The notes beneath the pieces were generated by a model. The model saw nothing but the letters and a program-made list of their open reading frames with translations, was not told the origin of the DNA and made no database searches. The translations under genes were made by a program, and so were the position numbers. Below, in pieces: positions 34,601 to 42,339 of a stretch of 64,000 bases of DNA; within the stretch, counting starts at the first letter, position 1, and each line of letters opens with the position of its first letter. Origin of the DNA: Bryopsis sp. KO-2023 (Eukaryota; Chlorophyta; Ulvophyceae; Bryopsidales; Bryopsidaceae); contig BSYQ01000002.1 in assembly GCA_030272585.1 (NCBI GenBank), forward strand, positions 310,001 to 374,000. Reading direction: 5' to 3'.

Positions 34601-34816
34601 TTCATATGGCAAACTCAAAACCGCCACTTCCCTTGGTCCCAACACTACGCTGCGATTCAGGTAGAATACAACAACATCTTGACACTGCTCAGGAAAATAT
34701 TCTATTTCCTGAGTGAGCTGAATTCGTATCCCTTCTTTGTCCGTCCTACCACTTTCCCCGGAGAACGCGAACGACTTGTTTCCAGGCTCCCTTTTTTTGG
34801 ATCTTCCGTAAGACAC
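31652..34816 (-). CDS. pol: Ty3-type pol (reverse transcriptase, RNase H, integrase)
   Basis: One uninterrupted frame of 1,054 codons. Reverse transcriptase lies in roughly the first half, RNase H follows, and an integrase with its zinc-binding N-terminus and catalytic core fills the last third. The frame overlaps the end of gag-protease by ~115 bp in another frame. Elements of this family commonly reach pol by programmed frameshifting. The domain order identifies Ty3 rather than Ty1/copia. Confidence 0.9.
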   Translation of the reverse strand: MSYGRSKKREPGNKSFAFSGESGRTDKEGIRIQLTQEIEYFPEQCQDVVVFYLNRSVVLGPREVAVLSLPYELKGVRGPIIDCLHTKGIRLVIKQRAGGTLFGYLVNDSDEIQHVTPKTKAWFIPGQLSELRDIDGRCALSRVRRSTHDQQNKQQTGQEKKYREQRCQDEGNWKQREHSHWREERQSVKLWDVRRSKWGRYGKWDAQGETGAVKAEVMNNDLLEPESGDECLSQLIQRFPRVFDLTPDASGLTRDMAALTVTLSDLEQIGNTHFSSYSDWQPLSSAQAGAAEEELATLERRGIIKELAWNERGLFSQPLVFQKPGSSSVRITLDCRRVNKLFRVWKAPLTPPKVILSRLNPEYRVFSVIDLKDGFFNLGIDDGLSQYFCFTLGKRRFRFKRLVQGFNGSALFFHSIVTRVLEEARKIDPDLDAEVYIDDLIIGARNEWEHDRKLMSLFRALDRFGFKVKREKLQLRQSHVNFLGFEVSQGKVSLTPYCQKLQEGLPRIQGRKTLQQAMGMLNVIKGHVAGYTGKVQDMYKELSAIGKEADWDAVNSRFQEVMTDVLSSMYDIGMENRGADFQLYTDWSSGASGFALTQGNNLLFLGSHLNSPSQRAVSSFLGEAQTIVRALKKVAWITAGGNVQVYTDSEGSAKKFNTGSLTDDTDLRVLRLLGYIIGNYTIGENLRFTHLPGKVNVLADLLSRWEVNENQEVQAHAIMETEESQSVINEWLIDAHQGHFGVSKMLTILRMKGRKLKRSVVESYVRACVSCQQHQHPGEKAPWGDTKQGVWPGQALSMDVVGPFPKGAGGASYLMTVIDHCSRYAEAYPIQNANASAAVQTLRTWIDRHGQPQVVMTDNAAIFTSLRFGAVLEKNGIKHEYVPPYSHKSAGLIERYHRNLEDRIKRMMVGSDLSEWEQVVPQAEAIIQKVPHDATGVAPCQLLKRMDAQGNVMTTEQWRIMVQEAWKKDLAGRQRRLKKQKYSEENYKMGQWVWCYDHTRERSEGAKLKAYWHGPCLFDGYVSRHRCMIKDPGYGKFLTHVDFVKPCQLSMWKY

Positions 34817-36702
34817 TGAGCGGGCTGCACTTTGGCTTTCTCCAGGAAAATCGGCGTGCCCAACTTGGCTCCTTTTTTAAGCAGTACTGGATATTCCTGG
34901 TCATTGTCGACAGCAAGGACCAGAGGTTCTCCTTCTTTGGGCCCCGTAACAAAGTGTGCATGTACCCTAAGGCCATTCTTGCCTGCTTGTATGTTTCGTG
35001 GCTTAACAGCCAGAACCACATTCCCGTGCAAAAAGCATCGAGCAGAGGATACGACATGTGTAGTTCTTCCAGGCCCCAAAAGGGTGTCGCTTCCTAGAGT
35101 CAGCACACAGTCCCCTGAGTCCATTCGATCTTCAGGTTGCTTTCCATCTGATGATACCTTAGGCGACGCTGAAAAACAGATAATTTCCGCCTCTGTATTT
35201 TTATCCACCAGACGATCATTCGCGGGGTCGATAATAAACCCCAGCTGGCCAATTGCCTCCTTTCCAAGTATACTGCGTCCATGGCCTTCCAAAATAACGA
35301 ACTTGAGCTCCTTTTGATTCTGTCCCACTTCCACGATGGTCGTTGCAGTTCCCAGTGATTGTACGCTGTCCTTGGCAATTCCTTGAATTGATATCCTCCC
35401 TGGCTGAAGAGGTAACCCAAACTTACGCAAAGTTTTCTCATAGAGAATACTAACAGCAGCCCCTGTATCAACCAGAAATTTCACTTGCTGTCCTCGAATA
35501 ATCCCACTGACATGCATCAATCGCCGTCCGGAACTGGCTGAGTCCAAAGTCTCTCCCACCCCCACATAGACCTCCTCATCATCAGAATCAGAGTTTAACC
35601 AGACCGTCTTGACTGTTTGTTCCTCCTCGATGTGGGCGTTCTTGACCAATCGATCTGGGTTGCGTTTGCCCTCTTTCCCATTGCTATTTCTGTTGAGGCC
35701 GGCCTCCTGAGTAGTCGTTCCTTCCTTTGGAGCGTGAGTAACGATTTCCCTGATTCGTTCCGCTAACCAAGGATTTCGCATCGCCTTCTGGATGGTCGAC
35801 AGTAGCTCATTCATCCTTGAGAGCTGCAAAGGGAAAGTAACCAATCCCTTCCCATTGATTGGCAGCACATCAAAACAGTCCTCGTCATTGTTCGCCTGGA
35901 GTATATCTGCCGATTGCACCTTGTGTTCCTTATTGACTGTACTTCCCAGGGGTTCCCAGTCGGCAGCCAGCGAAGTTGCCTCTTCGAGCGTAGTAGGATG
36001 TCGGGATTCCACTTGAACCCTAATTGGTTGTTGTAAACCTGCAAGATAATGGCCTACTAATTCTTCCTCCCTTGCTTCTGGGATCCTGACAGCCAGTTTG
36101 CGGAAGACTGCATTGTATTCTTGTACTCCCTTGCTGCCCTGTGTGCAACTACGCATCAAACGTCGAACCCTGGTAGCATCATCTCTTCGAGCAAACTGTT
36201 TACCCATTCTCTCATGCAGATCATCAAAGGACAGGTCATGAATACTCGTGCGCTCTAACAGCACCCTGTACCAGCTTTTCGCGAAACCACGCAACATGGT
36301 CCCAACATAGCGAATCCGGGCCTGCTCCGAGCTTTCACCGATTAATTCAAGATACTCGTTTATGGAAAACCACCAATCCTCGAAACACGCCTCGAGGTTT
36401 TCCCCCGAATAAAATTCCGGCGTGCCAAATTTGACTTTGGCTGTCAAACTCGAGCGAATACCACTGCCTGATGATAAGGCCTGCCTTCGCGCACTGCGCA
36501 CTGTTAACATCTCGTCCGAGTCGCTTTGAGTGATTACCCGAGGTGGTCTAAGTCCTTGCGCCGACTCCAGTGCCGACATTCGTGCGTCCATTCTTTCGAA
36601 CTCCAACCGCAAGCTTTCCTTGATTGCTTGTACTACCTCGGACTCTGTGTCTGCTGTCTGTTCGAGACGTGAACCCTCCGGTAACTCGCCAGGTTCTGAC
36701 AT
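34702..36702 (-). CDS. gag: Ty3-type gag with C-terminal protease
   Basis: A 666-codon frame starting 14 bp after the 5' LTR. The first third has the acidic/arginine-rich capsid-type region of Ty3 gag. An aspartic protease region follows around residues 400-500. No zinc-knuckle is visible, as in a subset of gypsy elements. This element belongs to the mobile-element layer and not to the host gene set. Confidence 0.85.
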   Translation of the reverse strand: MSEPGELPEGSRLEQTADTESEVVQAIKESLRLEFERMDARMSALESAQGLRPPRVITQSDSDEMLTVRSARRQALSSGSGIRSSLTAKVKFGTPEFYSGENLEACFEDWWFSINEYLELIGESSEQARIRYVGTMLRGFAKSWYRVLLERTSIHDLSFDDLHERMGKQFARRDDATRVRRLMRSCTQGSKGVQEYNAVFRKLAVRIPEAREEELVGHYLAGLQQPIRVQVESRHPTTLEEATSLAADWEPLGSTVNKEHKVQSADILQANNDEDCFDVLPINGKGLVTFPLQLSRMNELLSTIQKAMRNPWLAERIREIVTHAPKEGTTTQEAGLNRNSNGKEGKRNPDRLVKNAHIEEEQTVKTVWLNSDSDDEEVYVGVGETLDSASSGRRLMHVSGIIRGQQVKFLVDTGAAVSILYEKTLRKFGLPLQPGRISIQGIAKDSVQSLGTATTIVEVGQNQKELKFVILEGHGRSILGKEAIGQLGFIIDPANDRLVDKNTEAEIICFSASPKVSSDGKQPEDRMDSGDCVLTLGSDTLLGPGRTTHVVSSARCFLHGNVVLAVKPRNIQAGKNGLRVHAHFVTGPKEGEPLVLAVDNDQEYPVLLKKGAKLGTPIFLEKAKVQPAQCLTEDPKKGSLETSRSRSPGKVVGRTKKGYEFSSLRK

Positions 36703-36715
36703 GGCTCCGAAACCA

Positions 36716-36978
36716 TATAGAAATTAACAGATAAACAATCGATTGTTGGCCGAGGCCGGGGTACAACACACTCTTCAACACCAAGGCTAAGCCTTAAGAG
36801 GACTTACAAAGCTTGCAACTCATAAACCACAGCACAAATATATATTCCCATATCCATGCGTACTGACTGTCCCGCTTCTCGGCAATACATCCTTTTCCGT
36901 ACTTCTTCTCCCTGACTCATCTCCCCTCACTCTCATTCTTTCCCTTCATTCTGTTCAATCTAACCCTCCTTTTCTACA
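36716..36978 (-). repeat. 5' LTR of Ty3-type element
   Basis: Same 263-bp sequence as 31360-31622. Confidence 0.9.
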
Positions 36979-37040
36979 TCGACAATCGAAAACGGAAACT
37001 TCATTTCAGCTTGCTGAGGGCGGAGAGGGGGGGGGAGGTC

Positions 37041-37113
37041 TTTGTGTTTCCCCCGATGCTATAGGCGCTGGCCTGGCATGTGTTGTGAAATTTCTGGTTG
37101 GTTGATTGGTTGG
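37041..37113 (+). repeat. Dispersed GGCTCTGGCCTGG repeat, copy 1
   Basis: Forward copy with 'ccccgatgctataggc' and 'tggttggttg'. In consensus the family reads CCCCGATGCTATAGGCTCTGG, then CCTGGCATGTCTTGTAATA, then TTTTTGGTTGGTTGG, usually after a 'tttccctttgtgttt' lead. Confidence 0.8.
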
Positions 37114-37250
37114 GCGGCGTACGAGAGCGCCTGTTTGATAAGGAAGGGTGGAGTGGTGGCGAGGACGAGTCTGACTGGTGTATGGTCGACTCGAGTCGCC
37201 ACACAGCGCTGTCGATTGATTAAAGCGATATAAGGCTTCCTGACTAGAGG

Positions 37251-37318
37251 GTGTTTCCTTTGTATTCCCCCAATGCTATAGCCTTTGGCCTGTCTTGTGA
37301 AATTTCTGCTTGGTTGGG
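37251..37318 (+). repeat. Dispersed repeat, copy 2
   Basis: Forward copy ('cccaatgctatagc', 'ggcctgtcttgtgaaat', 'cttggttgg'). Confidence 0.75.
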
Positions 37319-37627
37319 CATAGCGCTCTCGAATGCGCGCCAGTCTGACGCAGTTGGGCAATTTCGATCGTCACTCTTTTCTTGCTTTTGAATCCCATTG
37401 GAACCAAAAAAAAAAGGGGGGGGGGAGGGCGAGTAGTAGCTGTGCACAGGCTTTTACCAACCCCTGGTTGCTATCGACTTTCGTCAAAAAAACGGCTTTC
37501 TTAAAAAACGGGATGAGCTGGCGAAGAGGCAGTCGTGTTGTGTGTTTTTCGAATCGAGTGGGGTTTTTTCTTAAGTTTTACAAGCAACAGCGTTTTTTAC
37601 AGGTACAAGCGCAGCCAGGGGGTGGCG

Positions 37628-37690
37628 ACCAACCAAAAATGATTTCAAGACATGCCAGGCCAGAGCCTATAGCATCGGGGGAAAAGACAC
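37628..37690 (-). repeat. Dispersed repeat, copy 3
   Basis: Reverse copy, close to consensus ('catgccaggccagagcctat', 'agcatcgggg'). Confidence 0.85.
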
Positions 37691-37747
37691 AAGCAGAAAA
37701 ATCCTCAGCTAGCAAGGGTGGCGACTGTTGATCTTGCTGGCTAAGGG

Positions 37748-37819
37748 TGTTTCCTTCGTCTCTCCCATATGCTATAGGCTCCAGCTTAACATTGTCTTGT
37801 GTTTCTTTTCGTTGGTTGG
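37748..37819 (+). repeat. Dispersed repeat, copy 4
   Basis: Forward copy with a diverged middle ('gctataggctccagctt', 'cgttggttgg'). Confidence 0.65.
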
Positions 37820-38129
37820 CAGAGCATATCAACATCAACCCCCCCCCCTGATGAGTTGGTGTACTGTTTGCGTTTTTTGGGACAACAGGATGATTAGGCT
37901 TTGGTACAGTTCGTTATGACTGGCTTGAGGGACAATGTGTATTGCTGTATTGGTTGGGACACCTTATTTATGTGGAGCCGTGACCGTTTTAATATCCTTT
38001 CATTCTGACAACAACTTTTTCCATCTCATACAGCTATAACCGCCCCGAACTCAGACACCCCCCCAAAAAAAAATCTTATCCAGTATGAATCCTTCCGAGC
38101 ATTTAGCAATCATTACAAGCAATACGTCG

Positions 38130-38370
38130 TCTCGAAGACCCTCCCCCCCCCTTTCCAAAAAAAAAAGAACCAAAGTCACTTTGACCCTCCCCCCCCCTTT
38201 CCAAAAAAAAAAGAACCAAAGTCACTTTGACCCTCCCCCCCCCTTTCCAAAAAAAAAAGAACCAAAGTCACTTTGACCCTCCCCCCCCCTTTCCAAAAAA
38301 AAAAGAACCAATGTCACTTTGACCCTCCCCCCCCCTTTCCGAAAACAAAGAACCAAAGTCACTTTTGTCT
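38130..38370. repeat. ~48-bp tandem repeat, about 4.5 copies
   Basis: Each unit is a C-run, 'ttt', 'cc', an A-run and 'gaaccaaagtcactttgacc'. Copies are almost identical until the last. Confidence 0.85.
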
Positions 38371-38723
38371 TACATTTGACCTGACATTTCCACCCCCACC
38401 CCCCCCCAAAAGAAAGAATCAAAGTACTTTGTCGTATATCTGACTTTTACAAAACCCCCACCCCCCTCCAAAATCTGACCTCTCCTTATCTTTTTATGAA
38501 TTTATACAGCTCCACACAAAAGACAGCCGTACCCTTCCAACAATATCTCAAAACATCAAAAGGGGGATATAGCCCTCCCCCCTTTTTAAACAAAAAGAAA
38601 GAGGTCTATGGTTATACCCACCCCTCATGAATTAAGCCAAAAAACACCACAAAGACAGGAGCCCCCCCCCCCTCCCCCTTCTTCCCCCCCCCCCAAAAAA
38701 AGCAAGATTTTCACTTGGGAGGT

Positions 38724-40224
38724 CTAGATTTCCTTGAGCCGTTTCACAATTTTATCCTGCCACTCTTGGCCGTAATTCAACTTGGACTGGCCTTCAAGGA
38801 TATCCTCCCCGCCGCCGCCATGTTCGTGAAAGTCTTCCTCCACGAAAACTGCCTGCTCGACGCTGGATATGGGCCCAGCCAGCCGCCTCAGCCGCCCTGT
38901 TGCGATGTCGTATATCATTGCATGAACGTACAGCTCCTGGCCTTCTGCCCAAGCTGCTTGTACGACAGGGGTTGTGCAAACGTTGAACGCCTGTTCCACC
39001 GCGTTCGCTTCACAGAGCCTGGGGGAAACGTAAACGAAACAAACGAAACGAAACAGAAATTATACACACATATATCATATCGAAAACTCTGAACAGTCGG
39101 GCACATTCGCTCATGCAAAAACGAAACGAGCCAGTCACTCCCTGTTGAACGCTACACCCCCAACCCCTTGTGCCAAGTTCGCAGTCATGACTGACATCGG
39201 CACCGGTCAGACCGGTGGTGACCCTTTGTTTAGCGAACAAGAATCTAGGATTCATTTTAGGGATCATGCAGCGATCTCACTTGGACCAGCGTTGAGGCTC
39301 GTCCAACTGCTGGAGATCTTTGGCGTAAGCGTTGCGGACGTCCCTGATTGGGGAAATCCAGCTGTTGAGGATTCCACTCGAGTTCTGAGGGAGGTTGAGC
39401 GCTGCATCGACGGCGCCGCAGCCGTAATGCCCCCCAACCACCACATGTTTCACTCCCAGAGTAGATACGGAGAACTCCAGAGCGCTCATGAAGTTCATGT
39501 CTGTCTGCATGACGATATTGCCGACGTTTCTGTGGCAAAAGACGTCACCAGGACCGGTACCTGTGAAGAAGTTTGCCTAGTGGGGTTGAACAAACGGTTA
39601 AACGGTCAGCTGGGATAACACTGTGAAAAAATTCAATCGCCCCATTTGAGCTCGCAAAAAACACAAAAAGGGGGGGGGGGGGGGTTATTTCCCTGATGCT
39701 ATAGGCTCTGGCCTATAGACTCTGGCCTATAAACTCTGGCCTGTCATGTGTTTTTATGTTTCCGGTTGTTTGGTCTGACACAAAAAGAATCCACTGGGGT
39801 AAACTCAGCCGCTTACCAACACCCGTGCATCCGCGCAGCCAACCCAAAAGAACTCTGGTTGCTGCCCCTTAGCTAACTCTTTGAAGTATGTCGGCCTCTC
39901 GTCGTTGATTTTTTCCGCCCAATACCTTGCACAAAACGCATCCTCATACCCTCAATCAAAGTAACTGACATTAAGGGGGGTTTTTTGGCTTGGGTTTTTT
40001 CCCCAGATGCTATAGGCTCTGGTCAGAAATCTCGTGTAACGTTTTTGGTTGGTTGGAAAGAACTCATATCCGGGAAAATCGCAAGAACAGTGGCTAGCCA
40101 GCCGTCGACGCCGTTCTTTCATACATACCTGTTGTAATTCAGCAGCCGTTGAACGCTCGAAACGCCGTCCCACTTCTGGCCGCCGCCAGAACTCCCGTTT
40201 TCACCTCCAGCCGCCACCGCAAAC
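38724..40224 (-). CDS. Beta-carbonic anhydrase gene (first exon not found)
   Basis: Four exons joined by GT-AG introns encode the whole beta-class catalytic domain: 40224-40129, 39925-39817, 39576-39281 and 39018-38724 (stop TAG/TAA-class at 38724). Together they give ~265 residues. Exon 1 found here ends 'VQRLLNYNR'. Exon 2 gives 'YWAEKINDERPTYFKELAKG' and then the zinc/active-site block C-A-D-A-R, a variant of the usual CSDSR that keeps Cys and the Asp-Arg pair. Exon 3 carries 'PGDVFCHRNVGN' and 'VVVGGHYGCGA', which supply the other His and Cys zinc ligands. Exon 4 holds 'LCEANAVEQAFNVC' and 'LYVHAMIYDI'. The enzyme interconverts CO2 and bicarbonate. The glycine-rich start (residues 'AAGGENGSSGGG') and the phase-2 5' edge imply an upstream exon, possibly a targeting peptide, that I could not identify. 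Two of the three introns hold dispersed-repeat copies. Confidence 0.9.
39684..39773 (+). repeat. Dispersed repeat, copy 5, with internal triplication
   Basis: Forward copy lying in a carbonic anhydrase intron. The core 'ctatag-ctctggc' is present three times in tandem with a 17-bp period before the 'tgtcatgtg' part. Confidence 0.8.
39995..40056 (+). repeat. Dispersed repeat, copy 6
   Basis: Forward copy in the first resolved intron of the carbonic anhydrase gene ('ccccagatgctataggctct', 'tttttggttggttgg'). Confidence 0.8.
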
Positions 40225-40906
40225 CTGCAGATTTAAAAACCGATCATGTCACCCCCCCGTTTGGAAATGCATTTTCGTGCAGCTGATCGTGGACCGCGGT
40301 TTTGTGGCCGGTTCGAACCACAGAGCAGCCCGACCCGAGATTCACATGAATTGACCGGTCTTGGTTTTCAGTGCAACAGAGCGGCCGCACCCGCGATTCA
40401 CATGGATTTTTTCAAAAAACCAACCACGAAACCACGACTTTTCTTTTAGCGAACATGATAAAGAACGGTCATCTGGTCGGCGGCGCCGCCACAAGCCGCC
40501 GTTCCGAACCCCCGTTTTCGAGTAGCTACTACCTCCTCACGGCAGTCACGACACCACAGAGAAAACAGCCCAGCAAGGGTTCACCAGACGGCAAACGTTT
40601 CGCGCCGCCACCGCAAGCCCCCCAAAACCCGCTGCCTCCCGATAACTAGTGGCAAGAAAATCCCACAAGAAGACACCCGTTCGTCGAAACTTGAAAAATT
40701 CGCGCGACTCCTTTGAAATCGGCGGGCTTTATGCTCGGTAAACCTCTCCTTCTGGCCCGGTTGCGGAAAACGCTTAGCCCCTTTCACTCACTTAGCGCCC
40801 TGTCTCTGCAGCCGCCAGTAGGACCGATTTCGTGTCAATTTTCCACCAAGCGCCGCCAAATTCGACCTCATCGCCGCCGGTGGCTGTAGCTGCACGTGGA
40901 AAAAAC

Positions 40907-40960
40907 AGCCAAAAAAATATCACAAGACATACCAGGCCAGAGCCTGGAGCATCGGGGGAG
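40907..40960 (-). repeat. Dispersed repeat, copy 7
   Basis: Reverse copy ('cataccaggccagagcctgg', 'agcatcggggg'). Confidence 0.8.
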
Positions 40961-41120
40961 AAAAAAGTAAGAAAAACAGGTGGAAAACGCGCTTGCATGG
41001 TCCGCCACTTGATTCTTACAGCCAAATCGACATACCGGCAGCATTGCAAATCCATCCATCGTCTGAACACCCCGTGACTGTAAAGCAGGTGGGGGGGAAA
41101 TGCCAGGTCGTCCCACCTTT

Positions 41121-41169
41121 CAACCAAAACTGATACAATACGTTCCAGGCCAGAGACTATAGCACCAAG
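41121..41169 (-). repeat. Dispersed repeat, copy 8
   Basis: Reverse copy ('caaccaaaactgata', 'ccaggccagagactatagca'). Confidence 0.75.
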
Positions 41170-41284
41170 CGTGTCAAGCTGATTGAGGAGACGCTGTGGT
41201 TACGACAACCTTGGAGCAGAGCAGAATTGATCGTCGCACTCAATCATTCATTCATTAAGTCTTTCTGTCTGTCAGTCTGTATGT

Positions 41285-41340
41285 ATGTCAGTCAGTCAGC
41301 CATTCAGTCAGTCAGTCAGCCAGTCAGTCAGTCAGTCAAA
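41285..41340. repeat. (gtca)n microsatellite
   Basis: Tandem 'gtca' with a few 'gcca' variants. Confidence 0.9.
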
Positions 41341-41383
41341 AACAGTCGGTCATCTACCCCTTTCGGTCCTGTAGGTTTACCCC

Positions 41384-41444
41384 CGACCAACCAAAAATGT
41401 TACAAGCAATGCCAGGCCACAGTCTATAGAATCGGGGTGAAGAG
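41384..41444 (-). repeat. Dispersed repeat, copy 9
   Basis: Reverse copy ('ccaaccaaaaatgtta', 'tgccaggccacagtctatag'). Confidence 0.8.
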
Positions 41445-41541
41445 GGCTCCATCAAGCTTTTATTTTCATTTTCATTTCTTATTTTTTATTCTATTTTATT
41501 TTATTTTGTATATTGTATTTCCCCGCTGAAACAATTTCAGC

Positions 41542-41600
41542 AAACCACCAGCTAAAAGAATTACGAGACATGCCAGGGCAGAGCCCACAGCATCGTTGGG
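41542..41600 (-). repeat. Dispersed repeat, copy 10
   Basis: Reverse copy ('acgagacatgccagggcaga', 'gcccacagcatcg'). Confidence 0.75.
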
Positions 41601-41727
41601 TTACAAAAAAGCCAGGAAGGAGCTGAGAATCGAAAAAACCCTTAATCATCCCATACGATCATTGCTGCAAGGCCACCGGTTGGAAATCGAGCCGGTGTGC
41701 TAGGAAAGTACGAGCAAAACATCACAA

Positions 41728-41780
41728 ACCACCAAAAAAATATTACAAGACATGCCAGGCCAGAGCCTACAGCTCAAATC
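41728..41780 (-). repeat. Dispersed repeat, copy 11
   Basis: Reverse copy ('atattacaagacatgccagg', 'ccagagcctacagc'). Confidence 0.8.
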
Positions 41781-42339
41781 AAATTTCAGTTACAGGGTCA
41801 CATCATCCCCAGATGCTCATCCTTTCCAAACACGACCTGAAACTTTTTCCTTTCAGTTCCATGATCGCTGTGTAGAAAACACTTAGAAAAAATCAGTTCT
41901 ATGATCTACTAGTTTGGTTCAAACTGTGATTTCCACGACTCATTTGTCACACAGAAAGACCCATCTTCAGAACTTAAGTATGAAGATAACAAACGCAACA
42001 ACTACTCTAAGCATCCCTTGCCCCCGGGATGATTGAAACGGTCAGAATCCCAAAATAAAAAAAAAAAGAGGAAACATATTGCCAAACAAAAAACCGCACA
42101 ATTGTCTAAAAGCATTAAAAGTCCATTTCGGGCCATTCGTCCAAAACAGTTCATTGCTCTTTCTGCGCCTCAGACATGGAACAATGTTCCACTTATAAGT
42201 TTCGCCAAACAAGAAATCAAATTTACTCAAGGAGGTACGTTCCAGATATCTGTGCCCAGAGCAAGTTTCATGTATCCTCATGGTAGAAATTTGGCATCTG
42301 ACGTCAATGATACTATTCTCCTCATCAACCTGGAGTAGA

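Larger units (their letters stand above)
31360..36978 (-). mobile_element. Ty3/gypsy-type LTR retrotransposon, looks whole
   Basis: A 5.6-kb element on the minus strand with 263-bp LTRs, a 5-bp target duplication, a gag-protease frame and a pol frame in the order reverse transcriptase, RNase H, integrase. This is the Ty3 order. A primer-binding-like site (TGGTTTCGGAGC, close to an initiator-Met tRNA end) follows the 5' LTR. A short purine run precedes the 3' LTR. The LTRs appear identical by eye, so the insertion is recent. It looks whole, with no obvious breaks. Confidence 0.9.
36984..38723. other. Intergenic repeats between LTR element and carbonic anhydrase gene
   Basis: No gene seen. It holds four copies of the dispersed repeat (37041-37819), a ~48-bp tandem array (38130-38370) and several C/A homopolymer runs. 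Confidence 0.5.
40225..42339. other. Intergenic region with repeats
   Basis: No gene assigned. G/C-rich snippets near 40480-40630 and 40850 resemble the glycine-coding start of the carbonic anhydrase exon ('gcggtggcggc', 'gaaaacggg'), so duplicated or alternative first exons are possible. The remainder holds dispersed-repeat copies 7-11 and a (gtca)n microsatellite at 41285-41340. Confidence 0.4.

Noticed and set aside
39145-39618. Plus-strand 157-codon ORF
   Set aside because: Antisense shadow of the third carbonic anhydrase exon. The minus strand carries the family motifs and splice sites.
42042-42335. Non-repeat tail after the array ('VDEENSIIDVRC...') as a last exon
   Set aside because: It follows an acceptor-like 'tactccag', but no donor of matching phase lies in the array at a workable distance. 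The APPPSTP frame already ends at a TAA at 42340.
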